Origin: a virus
Direction: 5' to 3' (one strand)
Length of the DNA: 64,000 bases
IMG/VR virus record: IMGVR_UViG_3300041956_000313
Coordinates: 28,727-92,726 of that record
Shown here one piece after another: positions 50,283 to 56,936 of this stretch (position 1 is the stretch's first letter; the number at the start of each line of letters is the position of its first letter). The notes beneath the pieces are model-generated. The model did no database searches, was not told where the DNA came from, and saw only the letters and a program-made list of their open reading frames with translations. A program made the translations under genes and the position numbers.

Positions 50283-50563
50283 AAGATTCAACGTTCTGTG
50301 TTGCGTGTGGCGGTGTAGACGGCGACCACACAACGCGCTGTGACAGAGACACGGCGATTATCACGAGCACGCCGGAGCGAGTGGCCGCCGCACTCGTGAG
50401 TGCGTTCCGGCTCAACATCGGTGCCAACTTGCACGGACGTGACGGCAAGCGATGCACTGAGGCGATGATGACTGCCTTCGCTATAAGCGAAGCGAGCGCC
50501 GAAGAGTACTTGCTGCGATCGGCCGTGAGGATGCGTGGCGAACCCGCTGACGAGCCGGTGTAA
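50279..50563 (+). CDS. Small Cys-containing protein whose end is encoded by a ribozyme
   Basis: A 94-residue protein. C-VAC-GG near the start suggests a metal knuckle. The rest is helical (TPERVAAALVSAFRLNIG). The last seven codons (EPADEPV) and the TAA stop lie inside hammerhead copy 1. The gene at 53450 ends with the same seven residues for the same reason. Confidence 0.72.
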   Translation: MKDSTFCVACGGVDGDHTTRCDRDTAIITSTPERVAAALVSAFRLNIGANLHGRDGKRCTEAMMTAFAISEASAEEYLLRSAVRMRGEPADEPV

Positions 50564-50596
50564 CTCCGGCGAAACACGGCGCAAGCCGTGTCCGGG
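50543..50596 (+). ncRNA. Hammerhead ribozyme copy 1, type I
   Basis: 54 nt. Stem I is CCCG/CGGG. The core is CTGACGA, stem II is GCCGG/CCGGC with loop TGTAACT, then GAAA. Stem III ACACGGC/GCCGTGT is capped by GNRA loop GCAA. The cleavage site is after C50592 (GTC). The stop of the upstream gene (50561-50563) is in loop II. The next gene starts 27 nt after the cut. Confidence 0.93.
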
Positions 50597-50619
50597 TAAA
50601 ACAATCGGAGGGACTTGAA

Positions 50620-51090
50620 ATGGCTAAGGTAACAAAGGCACAGCTTCGGCATGTCGCGGATGGCGTGACTGACAAGCAGATGATTGAGATTCTCGCGCGC
50701 TTCTTCTGTCGCACCTCGGTGCTCGTGCTGAAGCGTGATGAGAAGTTTCCAAGTGCCGGCAACATCGCGAGCTACGCACATGATGTGCTCGCGGGCTCGA
50801 AGATTCTTTGGGACGTTGGTGAAGTGATCGACAACGTCTCGACGGATTACGAGAAGAAGCCACCGGCGCGCATCACCGGGCCGCTCAAGCGAGGACGTCT
50901 TGAGGGTCGCATGCGGTACTACCGCGAGGTCGCGCTCATGGAGCTGCGCGCCGGTGACGAAGTCGATCAGGGCGTAGTCGTTCGCGTCTCGAAGAAGAAC
51001 GAAGCACCGTCTGCTGCCACTCGCATCGTCTTTCTTGAGGAAGGGCAGTATGTCGAGTCTGTCGGTGCCAAAGTTCGAGTGTGGGAGTGA
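50620..51090 (+). CDS. Hypothetical protein
   Basis: A 156-residue mixed protein. The N-terminal half is helical (TKAQLRHVADGVTDKQMIEIL) and the C-terminal half beta-rich (VALMELRAGDEVDQGVVVRVS). It starts behind GGAGGG in the leader left by ribozyme 1 and ends three bases before ribozyme 2, so cleavage would release it as a monocistronic mRNA. No family is recognised. Confidence 0.73.
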   Translation: MAKVTKAQLRHVADGVTDKQMIEILARFFCRTSVLVLKRDEKFPSAGNIASYAHDVLAGSKILWDVGEVIDNVSTDYEKKPPARITGPLKRGRLEGRMRYYREVALMELRAGDEVDQGVVVRVSKKNEAPSAATRIVFLEEGQYVESVGAKVRVWE

Positions 51091-51093
51091 GAG

Positions 51094-51147
51094 CCCGCTG
51101 ATGAGTCCGTGAGATTCGGACGAAACACTCCTCACGGAGTGTCCGGG
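51094..51147 (+). ncRNA. Hammerhead ribozyme copy 2, type I
   Basis: 54 nt. Stem I is CCCG/CGGG, the core CTGATGA, stem II GTCCG/CGGAC with loop TGAGATT, then GAAA. Stem III ACACTCC/GGAGTGT has loop TCAC. The cut is after C51143. The upstream stop is just outside. The next start is 26 nt after the cut, behind GGAGGG. Confidence 0.93.
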
Positions 51148-51169
51148 TAAACAATTAGTAGGAGGGCAT

Positions 51170-51403
51170 ATGAACAAAGAACGACGCAAGCGACTTGACG
51201 GCCTCGTCAGCCGTGTCGAGGAACTCAAAACGGAGTTTGAGTCAATCAAGGACGAAGAACAGGAAGCGTATGACAACCTGCCGCCCGGCATTCAAGAGGG
51301 TGACAGCGGCGAGAAGATGCAGACTGCTCTGAGCGCGCTCGAAGACATCGACACGTCTTTGCAGGAAGTTCTCGACAAGATCAAAGAGGCTAAGGAGGCG
51401 TGA
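51170..51403 (+). CDS. Small coiled-coil protein
   Basis: A 77-residue acidic protein with two helical heptad stretches (RLDGLVSRVEELKTEFESIKD and LSALEDIDTSLQEVLDKIKE) around a Pro/Gly turn. It is likely a helical hairpin dimer. No family is recognised. It is followed one base later by the next gene. Confidence 0.72.
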   Translation: MNKERRKRLDGLVSRVEELKTEFESIKDEEQEAYDNLPPGIQEGDSGEKMQTALSALEDIDTSLQEVLDKIKEAKEA

Positions 51404-51404
51404 C

Positions 51405-51590
51405 ATGCATTACGAAATCAATGTCTCACTGAACGGCAAGCATTACTTCGGCACGCACGAGCGATCACTGTTGAGCGAGCAGGACACGCGCACGTTGCTG
51501 CGACAGTTTCGTGAGTCATTTCCGGAAGCGAGAGGCTTCAAAGTGGAAGCTGTGAAGGTTGAAAAAGTCACCACTTACTTGAAGTGGTAG
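51405..51590 (+). CDS. Small beta-rich protein
   Basis: A 61-residue protein (HYEINVSLNGKHYFGTHERS ... FKVEAVKVEKVTTYLKW). Its TAG stop is directly adjacent to ribozyme 3. No family is recognised. Confidence 0.7.
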   Translation: MHYEINVSLNGKHYFGTHERSLLSEQDTRTLLRQFRESFPEARGFKVEAVKVEKVTTYLKW

Positions 51591-51644
51591 CCTGCTGATG
51601 AGTCCGTGAGATTCGGACGAAACGTCGCGCAAGCGACGTCCGGG
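51591..51644 (+). ncRNA. Hammerhead ribozyme copy 3, type I
   Basis: 54 nt. Stem I is CCTG/CGGG with one U-G wobble. The core is CTGATGA, stem II GTCCG/CGGAC with loop TGAGATT, then GAAA. Stem III ACGTCGC/GCGACGT is capped by GCAA. The cut is after C51640. The next start is 31 nt after the cut. Confidence 0.93.
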
Positions 51645-51671
51645 TAAAACACAAACGTAGAGGGTACGAAG

Positions 51672-52076
51672 ATGGAACGAGCAAAGATCGGTGACGACCT
51701 GTTCCGTGTCGTCTGTGTGACGTTCTTCTGTGATGCGTCAGGTGATCAGCAGATTGCGACGTCGCGAGGCGAGTGGACCGCTGCGCAAATCAAGTCCTCT
51801 GTCATCGAGGACTCGGAGAAGTACGGCAAGTGCGGTGACTACGGGCAGCGATACTTTCACAAGGATGGTAGCGCAGTTCTGGAAGTGATCTACTGTGGCA
51901 TGAGCACTCAGCCGTTGCGCGTGCACGTTCCGAGTGCGTATCGGCGGTCCGATGACGTCGGTTGTCCTACTGAGGACTCGGATGCTTGCCGCAAGCAGCT
52001 CGCGAAGCTGTTTGACGTGCGCTGTCCGAGCGTTCCGCAGGCAGAGTTCACTAGGAACCGGAAGCAAGCCCGCTGA
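51672..52076 (+). CDS. Hypothetical protein
   Basis: A 134-residue protein with several Cys and a beta-rich core (DDLFRVVCVTFFCDASGDQQIAT). Its TGA stop is the CTGA of the ribozyme 4 core, so the last codons (AR) and the ribozyme share bases. No family is recognised. Confidence 0.72.
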   Translation: MERAKIGDDLFRVVCVTFFCDASGDQQIATSRGEWTAAQIKSSVIEDSEKYGKCGDYGQRYFHKDGSAVLEVIYCGMSTQPLRVHVPSAYRRSDDVGCPTEDSDACRKQLAKLFDVRCPSVPQAEFTRNRKQAR

Positions 52077-52122
52077 TGAGTCCGTGAGATTCGGACGAAA
52101 CGTCACGAGAGTGACGTCCGGG
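52069..52122 (+). ncRNA. Hammerhead ribozyme copy 4, type I
   Basis: 54 nt. Stem I is CCCG/CGGG, the core CTGATGA, stem II GTCCG/CGGAC with loop TGAGATT, then GAAA. Stem III ACGTCAC/GTGACGT is capped by GNRA loop GAGA. The cut is after C52118. The upstream stop (52074-52076) is inside the core. The next start is 39 nt after the cut, the longest leader of the set. Confidence 0.93.
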
Positions 52123-52157
52123 TAATTTTCTACTCGAATCAACTAGAGGGCAGGACA

Positions 52158-53120
52158 ATGTCACATGGTGTAAAGCAGATGGCGTACGTGGGCGACACTC
52201 CGTGGCACGGGCACGGCGACGTCATGAAGCCTGGCATGTCGCGCGCAGATTGGGAGAAGGCTGCCGACATGAATTGGGAGGTGAAGCGTCAGACGATGTT
52301 TTACGAAGTCGGCGGGCGCAAGTACAAGGTGGGGATCCGCGATGTGCTCGTGCGCAGCGATGATCCGACGACAGTGCTTGGCGTCGTCGGCCAGGACTAC
52401 AAGCCGGTGCAGCCGAAGCAGGTCATGGACTTCTTCTTCGATGCCACGGACAAGACCGACTTCGAAATGGAGACGGCCGGCACGCTGCAAGAAGGGCGGC
52501 GCTTGTGGGGGCTCGCGCGGATGAAGGACGGGGACATCGTCATCGGCAAGAAAGATGTCATCAAGCCGTATTTATTACTTGCCAGCTCGACGGACGGGTA
52601 CAGCGCGACGTTCGCCGCGTTCACCACGGTGCGTGTCGTGTGCTGTAACACGCTCGAAGCCGCGCGCCGTGACATCGGTCAGGATCAGGTGCGCATCTCG
52701 CATTCGGTTGCGTTCGATCCGAAGGCGGTGCGGGCAATGCTCAGTGGCGCCGAGAAGACTTACGGTGAGTTCCGCAAGAACGTCACTGTGCTGTCAAAGC
52801 GGAAGGTGTCAAACGCTGAAGCGGTCGCTTACTTCGTTGACGTGCTCAACAAGAAGGACAGTGAGAAGCTCGACGTCAAGGACGCGTCGACGTTCGGCAA
52901 GAAGATGAACAAGATGCTGGAACTGTTCAAAAACGGGCCGGGTGCGAACCTCGACTCTGCGAACGGCACAGCGTGGGGTCTCGTCAACGCGGTTACGCGT
53001 TACGCAGACTTCGAGGCGAAGGCAGAGAACTCAAGCAACCGGCTGACGGCTGCGTGGTTCGGTGCCGGCGCGAAGCTGAAGGAACAGGCGATGCTGAAAG
53101 CAATGGCGATGGCAGCATGA
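52158..53120 (+). CDS. DUF932 family protein
   Basis: A 320-residue protein. The pattern 'YVGDTPWHGHG', 'VVGQDYKPVQPKQVMDFF', 'LARMKDGDIVIGKKDVIKPYLLLASSTDGYSATFAAFTTVRVVCCNTL' and the C-terminal 'NGTAWGLVNAVTRYADF' is the DUF932 phage/plasmid family. The function is unknown; members are often near replication genes. It is the largest gene in the ribozyme region and is coupled to the next by ATGA. Confidence 0.88.
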   Translation: MSHGVKQMAYVGDTPWHGHGDVMKPGMSRADWEKAADMNWEVKRQTMFYEVGGRKYKVGIRDVLVRSDDPTTVLGVVGQDYKPVQPKQVMDFFFDATDKTDFEMETAGTLQEGRRLWGLARMKDGDIVIGKKDVIKPYLLLASSTDGYSATFAAFTTVRVVCCNTLEAARRDIGQDQVRISHSVAFDPKAVRAMLSGAEKTYGEFRKNVTVLSKRKVSNAEAVAYFVDVLNKKDSEKLDVKDASTFGKKMNKMLELFKNGPGANLDSANGTAWGLVNAVTRYADFEAKAENSSNRLTAAWFGAGAKLKEQAMLKAMAMAA

Positions 53121-53290
53121 CAAAGCAAGAGATGATTGAGGAACTGGAGCGTATGCGCGGCGCCGAAATAGGATCGTCGCAGTTGCTGCGGACGTGCAGC
53201 GCTGTGTTCGTGGAAAAGATGTTTTTCGGCAGAATTCGGATAGTTCTTCGGGAGGAAGCGAGACATGAAGAAGATGAGCAACGAAGATGA
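53117..53290 (+). CDS. Small charged protein
   Basis: A 57-residue helical protein (TKQEMIEELERMRGAEIG... ending EEARHEEDEQRR). It starts in the ATGA overlap with the DUF932 gene and overlaps the next tiny gene by 26 bases. No family is recognised. Confidence 0.58.
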   Translation: MTKQEMIEELERMRGAEIGSSQLLRTCSAVFVEKMFFGRIRIVLREEARHEEDEQRR

Positions 53291-53390
53291 GCAGCACAAC
53301 CGGTATATGGCCGGCCTGCTCTTTCTCGGAGGAATTGCGGTGATCGTTGTCATAGCAATCATCGCCGGAAGCCTGCTGATGAGTCCGTGA
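53265..53390 (+). CDS. Tiny single-TM protein ending inside a ribozyme
   Basis: A 41-residue frame behind GGAGG. A polar start (MKKMSNEDEQHNRY) is followed by a hydrophobic helix (GLLFLGGIAVIVVIAIIAG) and LLMSP. The last six codons and the TGA stop are inside ribozyme 5; the stop is the TGA of loop II. Its size and hydrophobicity suggest a small inner-membrane peptide. It is easy to miss in gene calls because of its length. Confidence 0.62.
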   Translation: MKKMSNEDEQHNRYMAGLLFLGGIAVIVVIAIIAGSLLMSP

Positions 53391-53425
53391 GATTCGGACG
53401 AAACGCGACTCAAGTCGCGTCCGGG
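53372..53425 (+). ncRNA. Hammerhead ribozyme copy 5, type I
   Basis: 54 nt. Stem I is CCTG/CGGG with one wobble. The core is CTGATGA, stem II GTCCG/CGGAC with loop TGAGATT, then GAAA. Stem III ACGCGAC/GTCGCGT has loop TCAA. The cut is after C53421. The next start (ATG 53450) is 28 nt after the cut. Confidence 0.93.
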
Positions 53426-53449
53426 TAAACAACACAGATGGAGTTACGT

Positions 53450-53680
53450 ATGAGGAACATTCCGAACGTTCCAGAGCCGCTCACCGTCGTCGCAGACCTT
53501 GCTAACTGCATCGTCGACTCGAACGGCAGGAGAGTGATTGAGTTTGCATCGTGGATGCCACTCAATTACGAGTTCATTCAAGCGACAATCGCGGGACTGC
53601 GGTCGCAAGGGTTTGAAGTGAAGATCGAGGGGCGGCTGGAGAGGAGGTTGATGAGCGAACCCGCTGACGAGCCGGTGTAA
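53450..53680 (+). CDS. Small protein ending in ribozyme-encoded EPADEPV
   Basis: A 76-residue protein. ATG 53450 is preferred to an in-frame ATG at 53438 because GGAG lies between them at proper distance. It is an alpha/beta protein (LTVVADLANCIVDSNGRRVIEF). The C-terminal seven codons and the TAA lie in ribozyme 6. No family is recognised. Confidence 0.7.
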   Translation: MRNIPNVPEPLTVVADLANCIVDSNGRRVIEFASWMPLNYEFIQATIAGLRSQGFEVKIEGRLERRLMSEPADEPV

Positions 53681-53713
53681 CTCCGGCGAAACACGACGCA
53701 AGTCGTGTCCGGG
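53660..53713 (+). ncRNA. Hammerhead ribozyme copy 6, type I
   Basis: 54 nt. Stem I is CCCG/CGGG, the core CTGACGA, stem II GCCGG/CCGGC with loop TGTAACT, then GAAA. Stem III ACACGAC/GTCGTGT is capped by GCAA. The cut is after C53709. The upstream stop (53678-53680) is in loop II. The next start is 25 nt after the cut. It is closest to copy 1, differing by one compensated stem III pair. Confidence 0.93.
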
Positions 53714-53734
53714 TAAAACACAGTTGGAGGGCAT

Positions 53735-54235
53735 ATGAAGATTGTGAAAGTGGTCGGACTCGAAGTGACTACGGAGTCTGAGATAGTGCTGAAGTCGGCA
53801 CTGCTCATGTACGTGCTTCATTGTGAGGCAGAGATGAAGCGCGACACGTCAGCGTCAGGTGTCGCGAAGTCATCTAAGGCTCGGAGCATGGCAGTCGAGT
53901 TCTTGTCTCAGATTCAGAAGACGACGATAAAGGGCTACACGTTCGATGTGCAGAGCGCTGTGCGTGAATCGCTGCCTGACCTGTTCCGTTTCTGTCCGTG
54001 CGGACTTCCGTATCACGGTAACGGCTGCGCGAACGAGCCGGGCGCGCATCGCGTGCATTGCCTCGTGTTTGATGACGGTCGCAAAGTCGTACTCAACTCG
54101 CGGTGCGCGACTGAGAAAGATGCGCGCGAGTTACTGTCTGATCGGATCGCGAACAAGGAGGCGTTCAAGGATGAGCGTTACGAGTACGCACCTAAGGTGG
54201 TGTACGACCGTGCACACTTGGGAGTCGTGACATGA
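53735..54235 (+). CDS. Hypothetical protein with Cys/His cluster
   Basis: A 166-residue protein. A helical N-terminal half is followed by C-P-C-G-LPYHGNGC near residue 87 and later Cys residues, a plausible zinc site. It starts behind GGAGGG from ribozyme 6. It is coupled to the next by ATGA. No family is recognised. Confidence 0.72.
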   Translation: MKIVKVVGLEVTTESEIVLKSALLMYVLHCEAEMKRDTSASGVAKSSKARSMAVEFLSQIQKTTIKGYTFDVQSAVRESLPDLFRFCPCGLPYHGNGCANEPGAHRVHCLVFDDGRKVVLNSRCATEKDARELLSDRIANKEAFKDERYEYAPKVVYDRAHLGVVT

Positions 54236-54687
54236 ACACTGGAATGTTTCTGACGGTCGGCTTCGCGCGCGCTCCGGAAGTCGTGATGATCAGCGAACAG
54301 GAACTCACGTTTCTCGACATGCGCATCAGACGTGAAGGGCACACGCGCAAGGCGTATGAACCGGTCTTCGGTGAGGGCGTTGATCACGTCTGGCCGTGCT
54401 GGTCGAAGGACCTCATGACAGACGTCGCGATGAACTACACAGGAAGCTTTGAAGTTCCTACGCGGTGGTTCGCGTCACGGATCGCGCTGGGCATGACGTA
54501 CTCGCGCGAGGAACTCGAAAAGGGCGGAGACGGTGACACGGCTAAGCCCGTGAAGCCGGTTCCGAGAAAGCCGCCTCCGGCACCGGCGCAAAAGCCGGAG
54601 ACGAAGACGGAAGAACGTGAAGCCGTGCTTGCAGGTGCGGTTGGTGATCAAGCTCCGCGGCTTCGACCGCGGCCGAGGAGAAAGTGA
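54232..54687 (+). CDS. Hypothetical protein with Pro-rich tail
   Basis: A 151-residue protein. The first 100 residues are folded (FARAPEVVMISEQELTFLDM). The last 50 are Pro/Lys/Arg-rich (PVKPVPRKPPPAPAQKP) and probably disordered. Its stop overlaps the next start. Confidence 0.68.
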   Translation: MNTGMFLTVGFARAPEVVMISEQELTFLDMRIRREGHTRKAYEPVFGEGVDHVWPCWSKDLMTDVAMNYTGSFEVPTRWFASRIALGMTYSREELEKGGDGDTAKPVKPVPRKPPPAPAQKPETKTEEREAVLAGAVGDQAPRLRPRPRRK

Positions 54688-55103
54688 TGGAAACGAAGTT
54701 GCTGAAGCCGTGGGCGATCGTGCAAGTTAACCGTGGCACGTACACACATGTCGGTGAGCTCGTCAGCTTCCCATGTCCTGGCGGCACGATCATGGTGCGG
54801 CAAGTGCCTGGACTTGCCGCCACTGCGATTGAGTTGCCACTGTCGGCGATTCTGCAGCCGGTCGAGATTCGGTGGCTGCACTACGCTGAAGTGTTCGGGA
54901 CGACGTCGTTCCCGGTCGATATGCTTCGGCGTGAGAACGCAGCACCGGCTGACTTCGATCCTGAGGAGACGGTGCTGAGTAATGACATGCGCCGTCATGT
55001 CATTGTGAAAGCATCGACGCGGCGTGTGCCACAGTGGAACGTCGATCGATGGAAGTCGTTCGGCTGGACTCTGAGTGAGCTGCGTACTGATCGGTGGGGG
55101 TGA
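54687..55103 (+). CDS. Hypothetical protein
   Basis: A 138-residue protein. The start is ATG 54687, sharing one base with the previous stop. The N-terminal half is beta-rich (PWAIVQVNRGTYTHVGELVSFPC). The end has a Trp-rich stretch (WNVDRWKSFGWTL). No family is recognised. Confidence 0.7.
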   Translation: METKLLKPWAIVQVNRGTYTHVGELVSFPCPGGTIMVRQVPGLAATAIELPLSAILQPVEIRWLHYAEVFGTTSFPVDMLRRENAAPADFDPEETVLSNDMRRHVIVKASTRRVPQWNVDRWKSFGWTLSELRTDRWG

Positions 55104-55106
55104 AAC

Positions 55107-55352
55107 GTGGGTCTTCATGCAGTCGACAACTTGAGTCATCTCGCGCATCAGGAGAAGGAGCCGGAGGTTGAGGACCGGTATACGTACGACGAGTTTGTGA
55201 TCGTCGCCAAGAACGGTCCGGTCGGCACGCAGTTAACTGTGGAGACGTACTACGGTGACGTGACTGCGTGGGAGGTCGCACGAAAGCACTTTCTGCGCCT
55301 GTTCAACGAACAGAAGAAGCCGGTTGTTTTGCTGGGCAGAGTCTTTAACTAA
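55107..55352 (+). CDS. Small hypothetical protein
   Basis: An 81-residue acidic protein with a GTG start. TYDEFVIVAKNGPVG and a helix 'VARKHFLRLFNEQKK' are visible. Its TAA stop is directly adjacent to ribozyme 7. No family is recognised. Confidence 0.66.
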   Translation: MGLHAVDNLSHLAHQEKEPEVEDRYTYDEFVIVAKNGPVGTQLTVETYYGDVTAWEVARKHFLRLFNEQKKPVVLLGRVFN

Positions 55353-55406
55353 CCCGCTGATGAGTCCGTGAGATTCGGACGAAACGTCGCGCAAGCGACG
55401 TCCGGG
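55353..55406 (+). ncRNA. Hammerhead ribozyme copy 7, type I
   Basis: 54 nt. Stem I is CCCG/CGGG, the core CTGATGA, stem II GTCCG/CGGAC with loop TGAGATT, then GAAA. Stem III ACGTCGC/GCGACGT is capped by GCAA, identical to copy 3. The cut is after C55402. The next start is 21 nt after the cut, the shortest leader. Confidence 0.93.
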
Positions 55407-55423
55407 TAAACACTGGAGGGCAT

Positions 55424-55768
55424 ATGAACGCCAAAATTGGAGCGAAAAAAGTCATCGTCGACGATTTGAGGGTGACCGTTGTGACGGACACGTTCTGCGA
55501 TCGTCCGCGATTGACCGTTGACAAGCACGAGCATGTCCCGAGTTGGATGCGTCCGGGCACTGCTGTGAACGGTTACGCGCATGTTGATGTGACTCTGGAG
55601 AGCACGGGCAGCGCAGTGTTCGCAGTCGTCGAAGGGCACAAGACTGGAAACAAGTCCGTTCTTGTCACGATTCCGGAGCAAGCGACACGCGAACTCTATC
55701 GCATGCTGAAGAAGCATTATGACGAGAAGGCGGCTGCGATGAAGGAGAAGTCTCATGGCACGGATTGA
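55424..55768 (+). CDS. Hypothetical protein
   Basis: A 114-residue protein. The beta-rich body (KKVIVDDLRVTVVTD, GYAHVDVTLESTGSAVFAVVEG) may be an OB-like fold, with a C-terminal helix. It overlaps the next gene by 14 bases. No family is recognised. Confidence 0.7.
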   Translation: MNAKIGAKKVIVDDLRVTVVTDTFCDRPRLTVDKHEHVPSWMRPGTAVNGYAHVDVTLESTGSAVFAVVEGHKTGNKSVLVTIPEQATRELYRMLKKHYDEKAAAMKEKSHGTD

Positions 55769-56054
55769 CCTGGAGACCGGCCCTGAAGGGCCGAAGCACG
55801 ACCCATATCACTATGATGAGTGGACTGTCACTCTCACGTCGGGCAGCATAGTCCGTATTCATGACGGCGGATGGGTTGAGTGGGTCGAGACGGAGCGGCC
55901 GGTTGTGCGTGAAGTCAGCATCGGCGGCAGCAACACCCGCATGGCGGCGCGCAGTGGCAAGCGGGGTACCCCGGAGAGTCGCTACTTTTCTGCAAGTGTG
56001 GGGAGTTGCTCGATTACTCGTTCAATAGGTCAGCAATCGAGTAGAGCCCGCTGA
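55755..56054 (+). CDS. Small protein ending in a ribozyme core
   Basis: A 99-residue protein. The N-terminal half has 'DEWTVTLTSGSIVRIHDGGWVEW'; the C-terminal half is Ser/Arg-rich. The TGA stop (56052-56054) is part of the CTGATGA core of ribozyme 8, as in copy 4. No family is recognised. Confidence 0.66.
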   Translation: MARIDLETGPEGPKHDPYHYDEWTVTLTSGSIVRIHDGGWVEWVETERPVVREVSIGGSNTRMAARSGKRGTPESRYFSASVGSCSITRSIGQQSSRAR

Positions 56055-56100
56055 TGAGCCGGTGTGATTCCGGCGAAACGCGACCTCGGTCGCGTACGGG
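56047..56100 (+). ncRNA. Hammerhead ribozyme copy 8, type I, GUA cleavage site
   Basis: 54 nt. Stem I is CCCG/CGGG, the core CTGATGA, stem II GCCGG/CCGGC with loop TGTGATT, then GAAA. Stem III ACGCGAC/GTCGCGT has loop CTCG. The cleavage triplet is GTA (A56096) instead of GTC, which is allowed by the NUH rule. The next start (GTG 56131) is 34 nt after the cut. The 3' flank GGGTTGATAC differs from the usual GGGTAAA. Confidence 0.9.
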
Positions 56101-56130
56101 TTGATACAACACTAATTGGAGGGCATAGAC

Positions 56131-56400
56131 GTGAAGAAATCAGTACCTATTGTTGAAGTGAAAGACATCAACGGGCTCGTGTATCTGTTCATCGAAGGCG
56201 CACAGCAGCCGATGTGCTGGACCGGAGATGAGGAGCACAACGCGTGCAGTCATGCTGCAGCGATTCTCGGCACGCGCTTCAGGAAGCTCAATAACGAGCG
56301 TCGCACGCTGCGAGAGAGTCCGGTGACGTTTGACAGCTTCGCTGCCGACGTTTCAGTGAAGATCCGGGCCGCGGCTTCTTACCTGGGAGTCGCAGCATGA
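56131..56400 (+). CDS. Small hypothetical protein
   Basis: An 89-residue protein with GTG at 56131 behind GGAGGG. 'VPIVEVKDINGLVYLFIEGAQQPMCW' forms a strand pair; the rest is helical. It is coupled to the next gene by ATGA. No family is recognised. Confidence 0.67.
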   Translation: MKKSVPIVEVKDINGLVYLFIEGAQQPMCWTGDEEHNACSHAAAILGTRFRKLNNERRTLRESPVTFDSFAADVSVKIRAAASYLGVAA

Positions 56401-56936
56401 GCCTCTGTGTTGTCGGTCGTCTGATCACGGCAGGACAGATGATCTACCTGCGGAAGTGCCGAGAAACGGAGCTCCGACAGAGCTTTGTGTGGTCGAGTGA
56501 TCGTGATCATGCGCGCTGGATGACTGCTGAGGTCGCAGTGCGCGTCATGCGGGCAGCTCGTGAGTTCTGCAGTGCTCCTACTTTCGCACTCGACAAGCGC
56601 GGGCAAATCATCTCGATCGGACCGCGCATCTTGTCGAAGGCAGAGCAGAGGGACGCGAAGCAGGCACTGCGTGCGAGCACTCGTGCCTACAAGAACGTCG
56701 GTAAGACTCTGCAGATTGCTGCAGAGTGGCACAAAGGGCGGTATCTCACGACATTGAAGCCTCGTCGTCGGAATACGGAACATGTGAGCACCACTCGTGC
56801 TTCGGAGGCAGAGGTCGTCGCAGACATGGTGACGTCGACGGTCGCGCGGCTGCTCCGGCTGCCGAAGCGCCCGCGGAAGATTTACGTAGGGAAGATTTAC
56901 GTAGTTAGCAACATCAAGCGGAGGGCACGCAAATGA
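56397..56936 (+). CDS. Basic hypothetical protein
   Basis: A 179-residue protein rich in Arg/Lys. A region 'DHARWMTAEVAVRVMRAAREFC' is helical and the end is strongly basic (KRPRKIYVGKIYV...KRRARK). There may be nucleic-acid contact. It overlaps the next start by ATGA. Confidence 0.68.
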   Translation: MSLCVVGRLITAGQMIYLRKCRETELRQSFVWSSDRDHARWMTAEVAVRVMRAAREFCSAPTFALDKRGQIISIGPRILSKAEQRDAKQALRASTRAYKNVGKTLQIAAEWHKGRYLTTLKPRRRNTEHVSTTRASEAEVVADMVTSTVARLLRLPKRPRKIYVGKIYVVSNIKRRARK

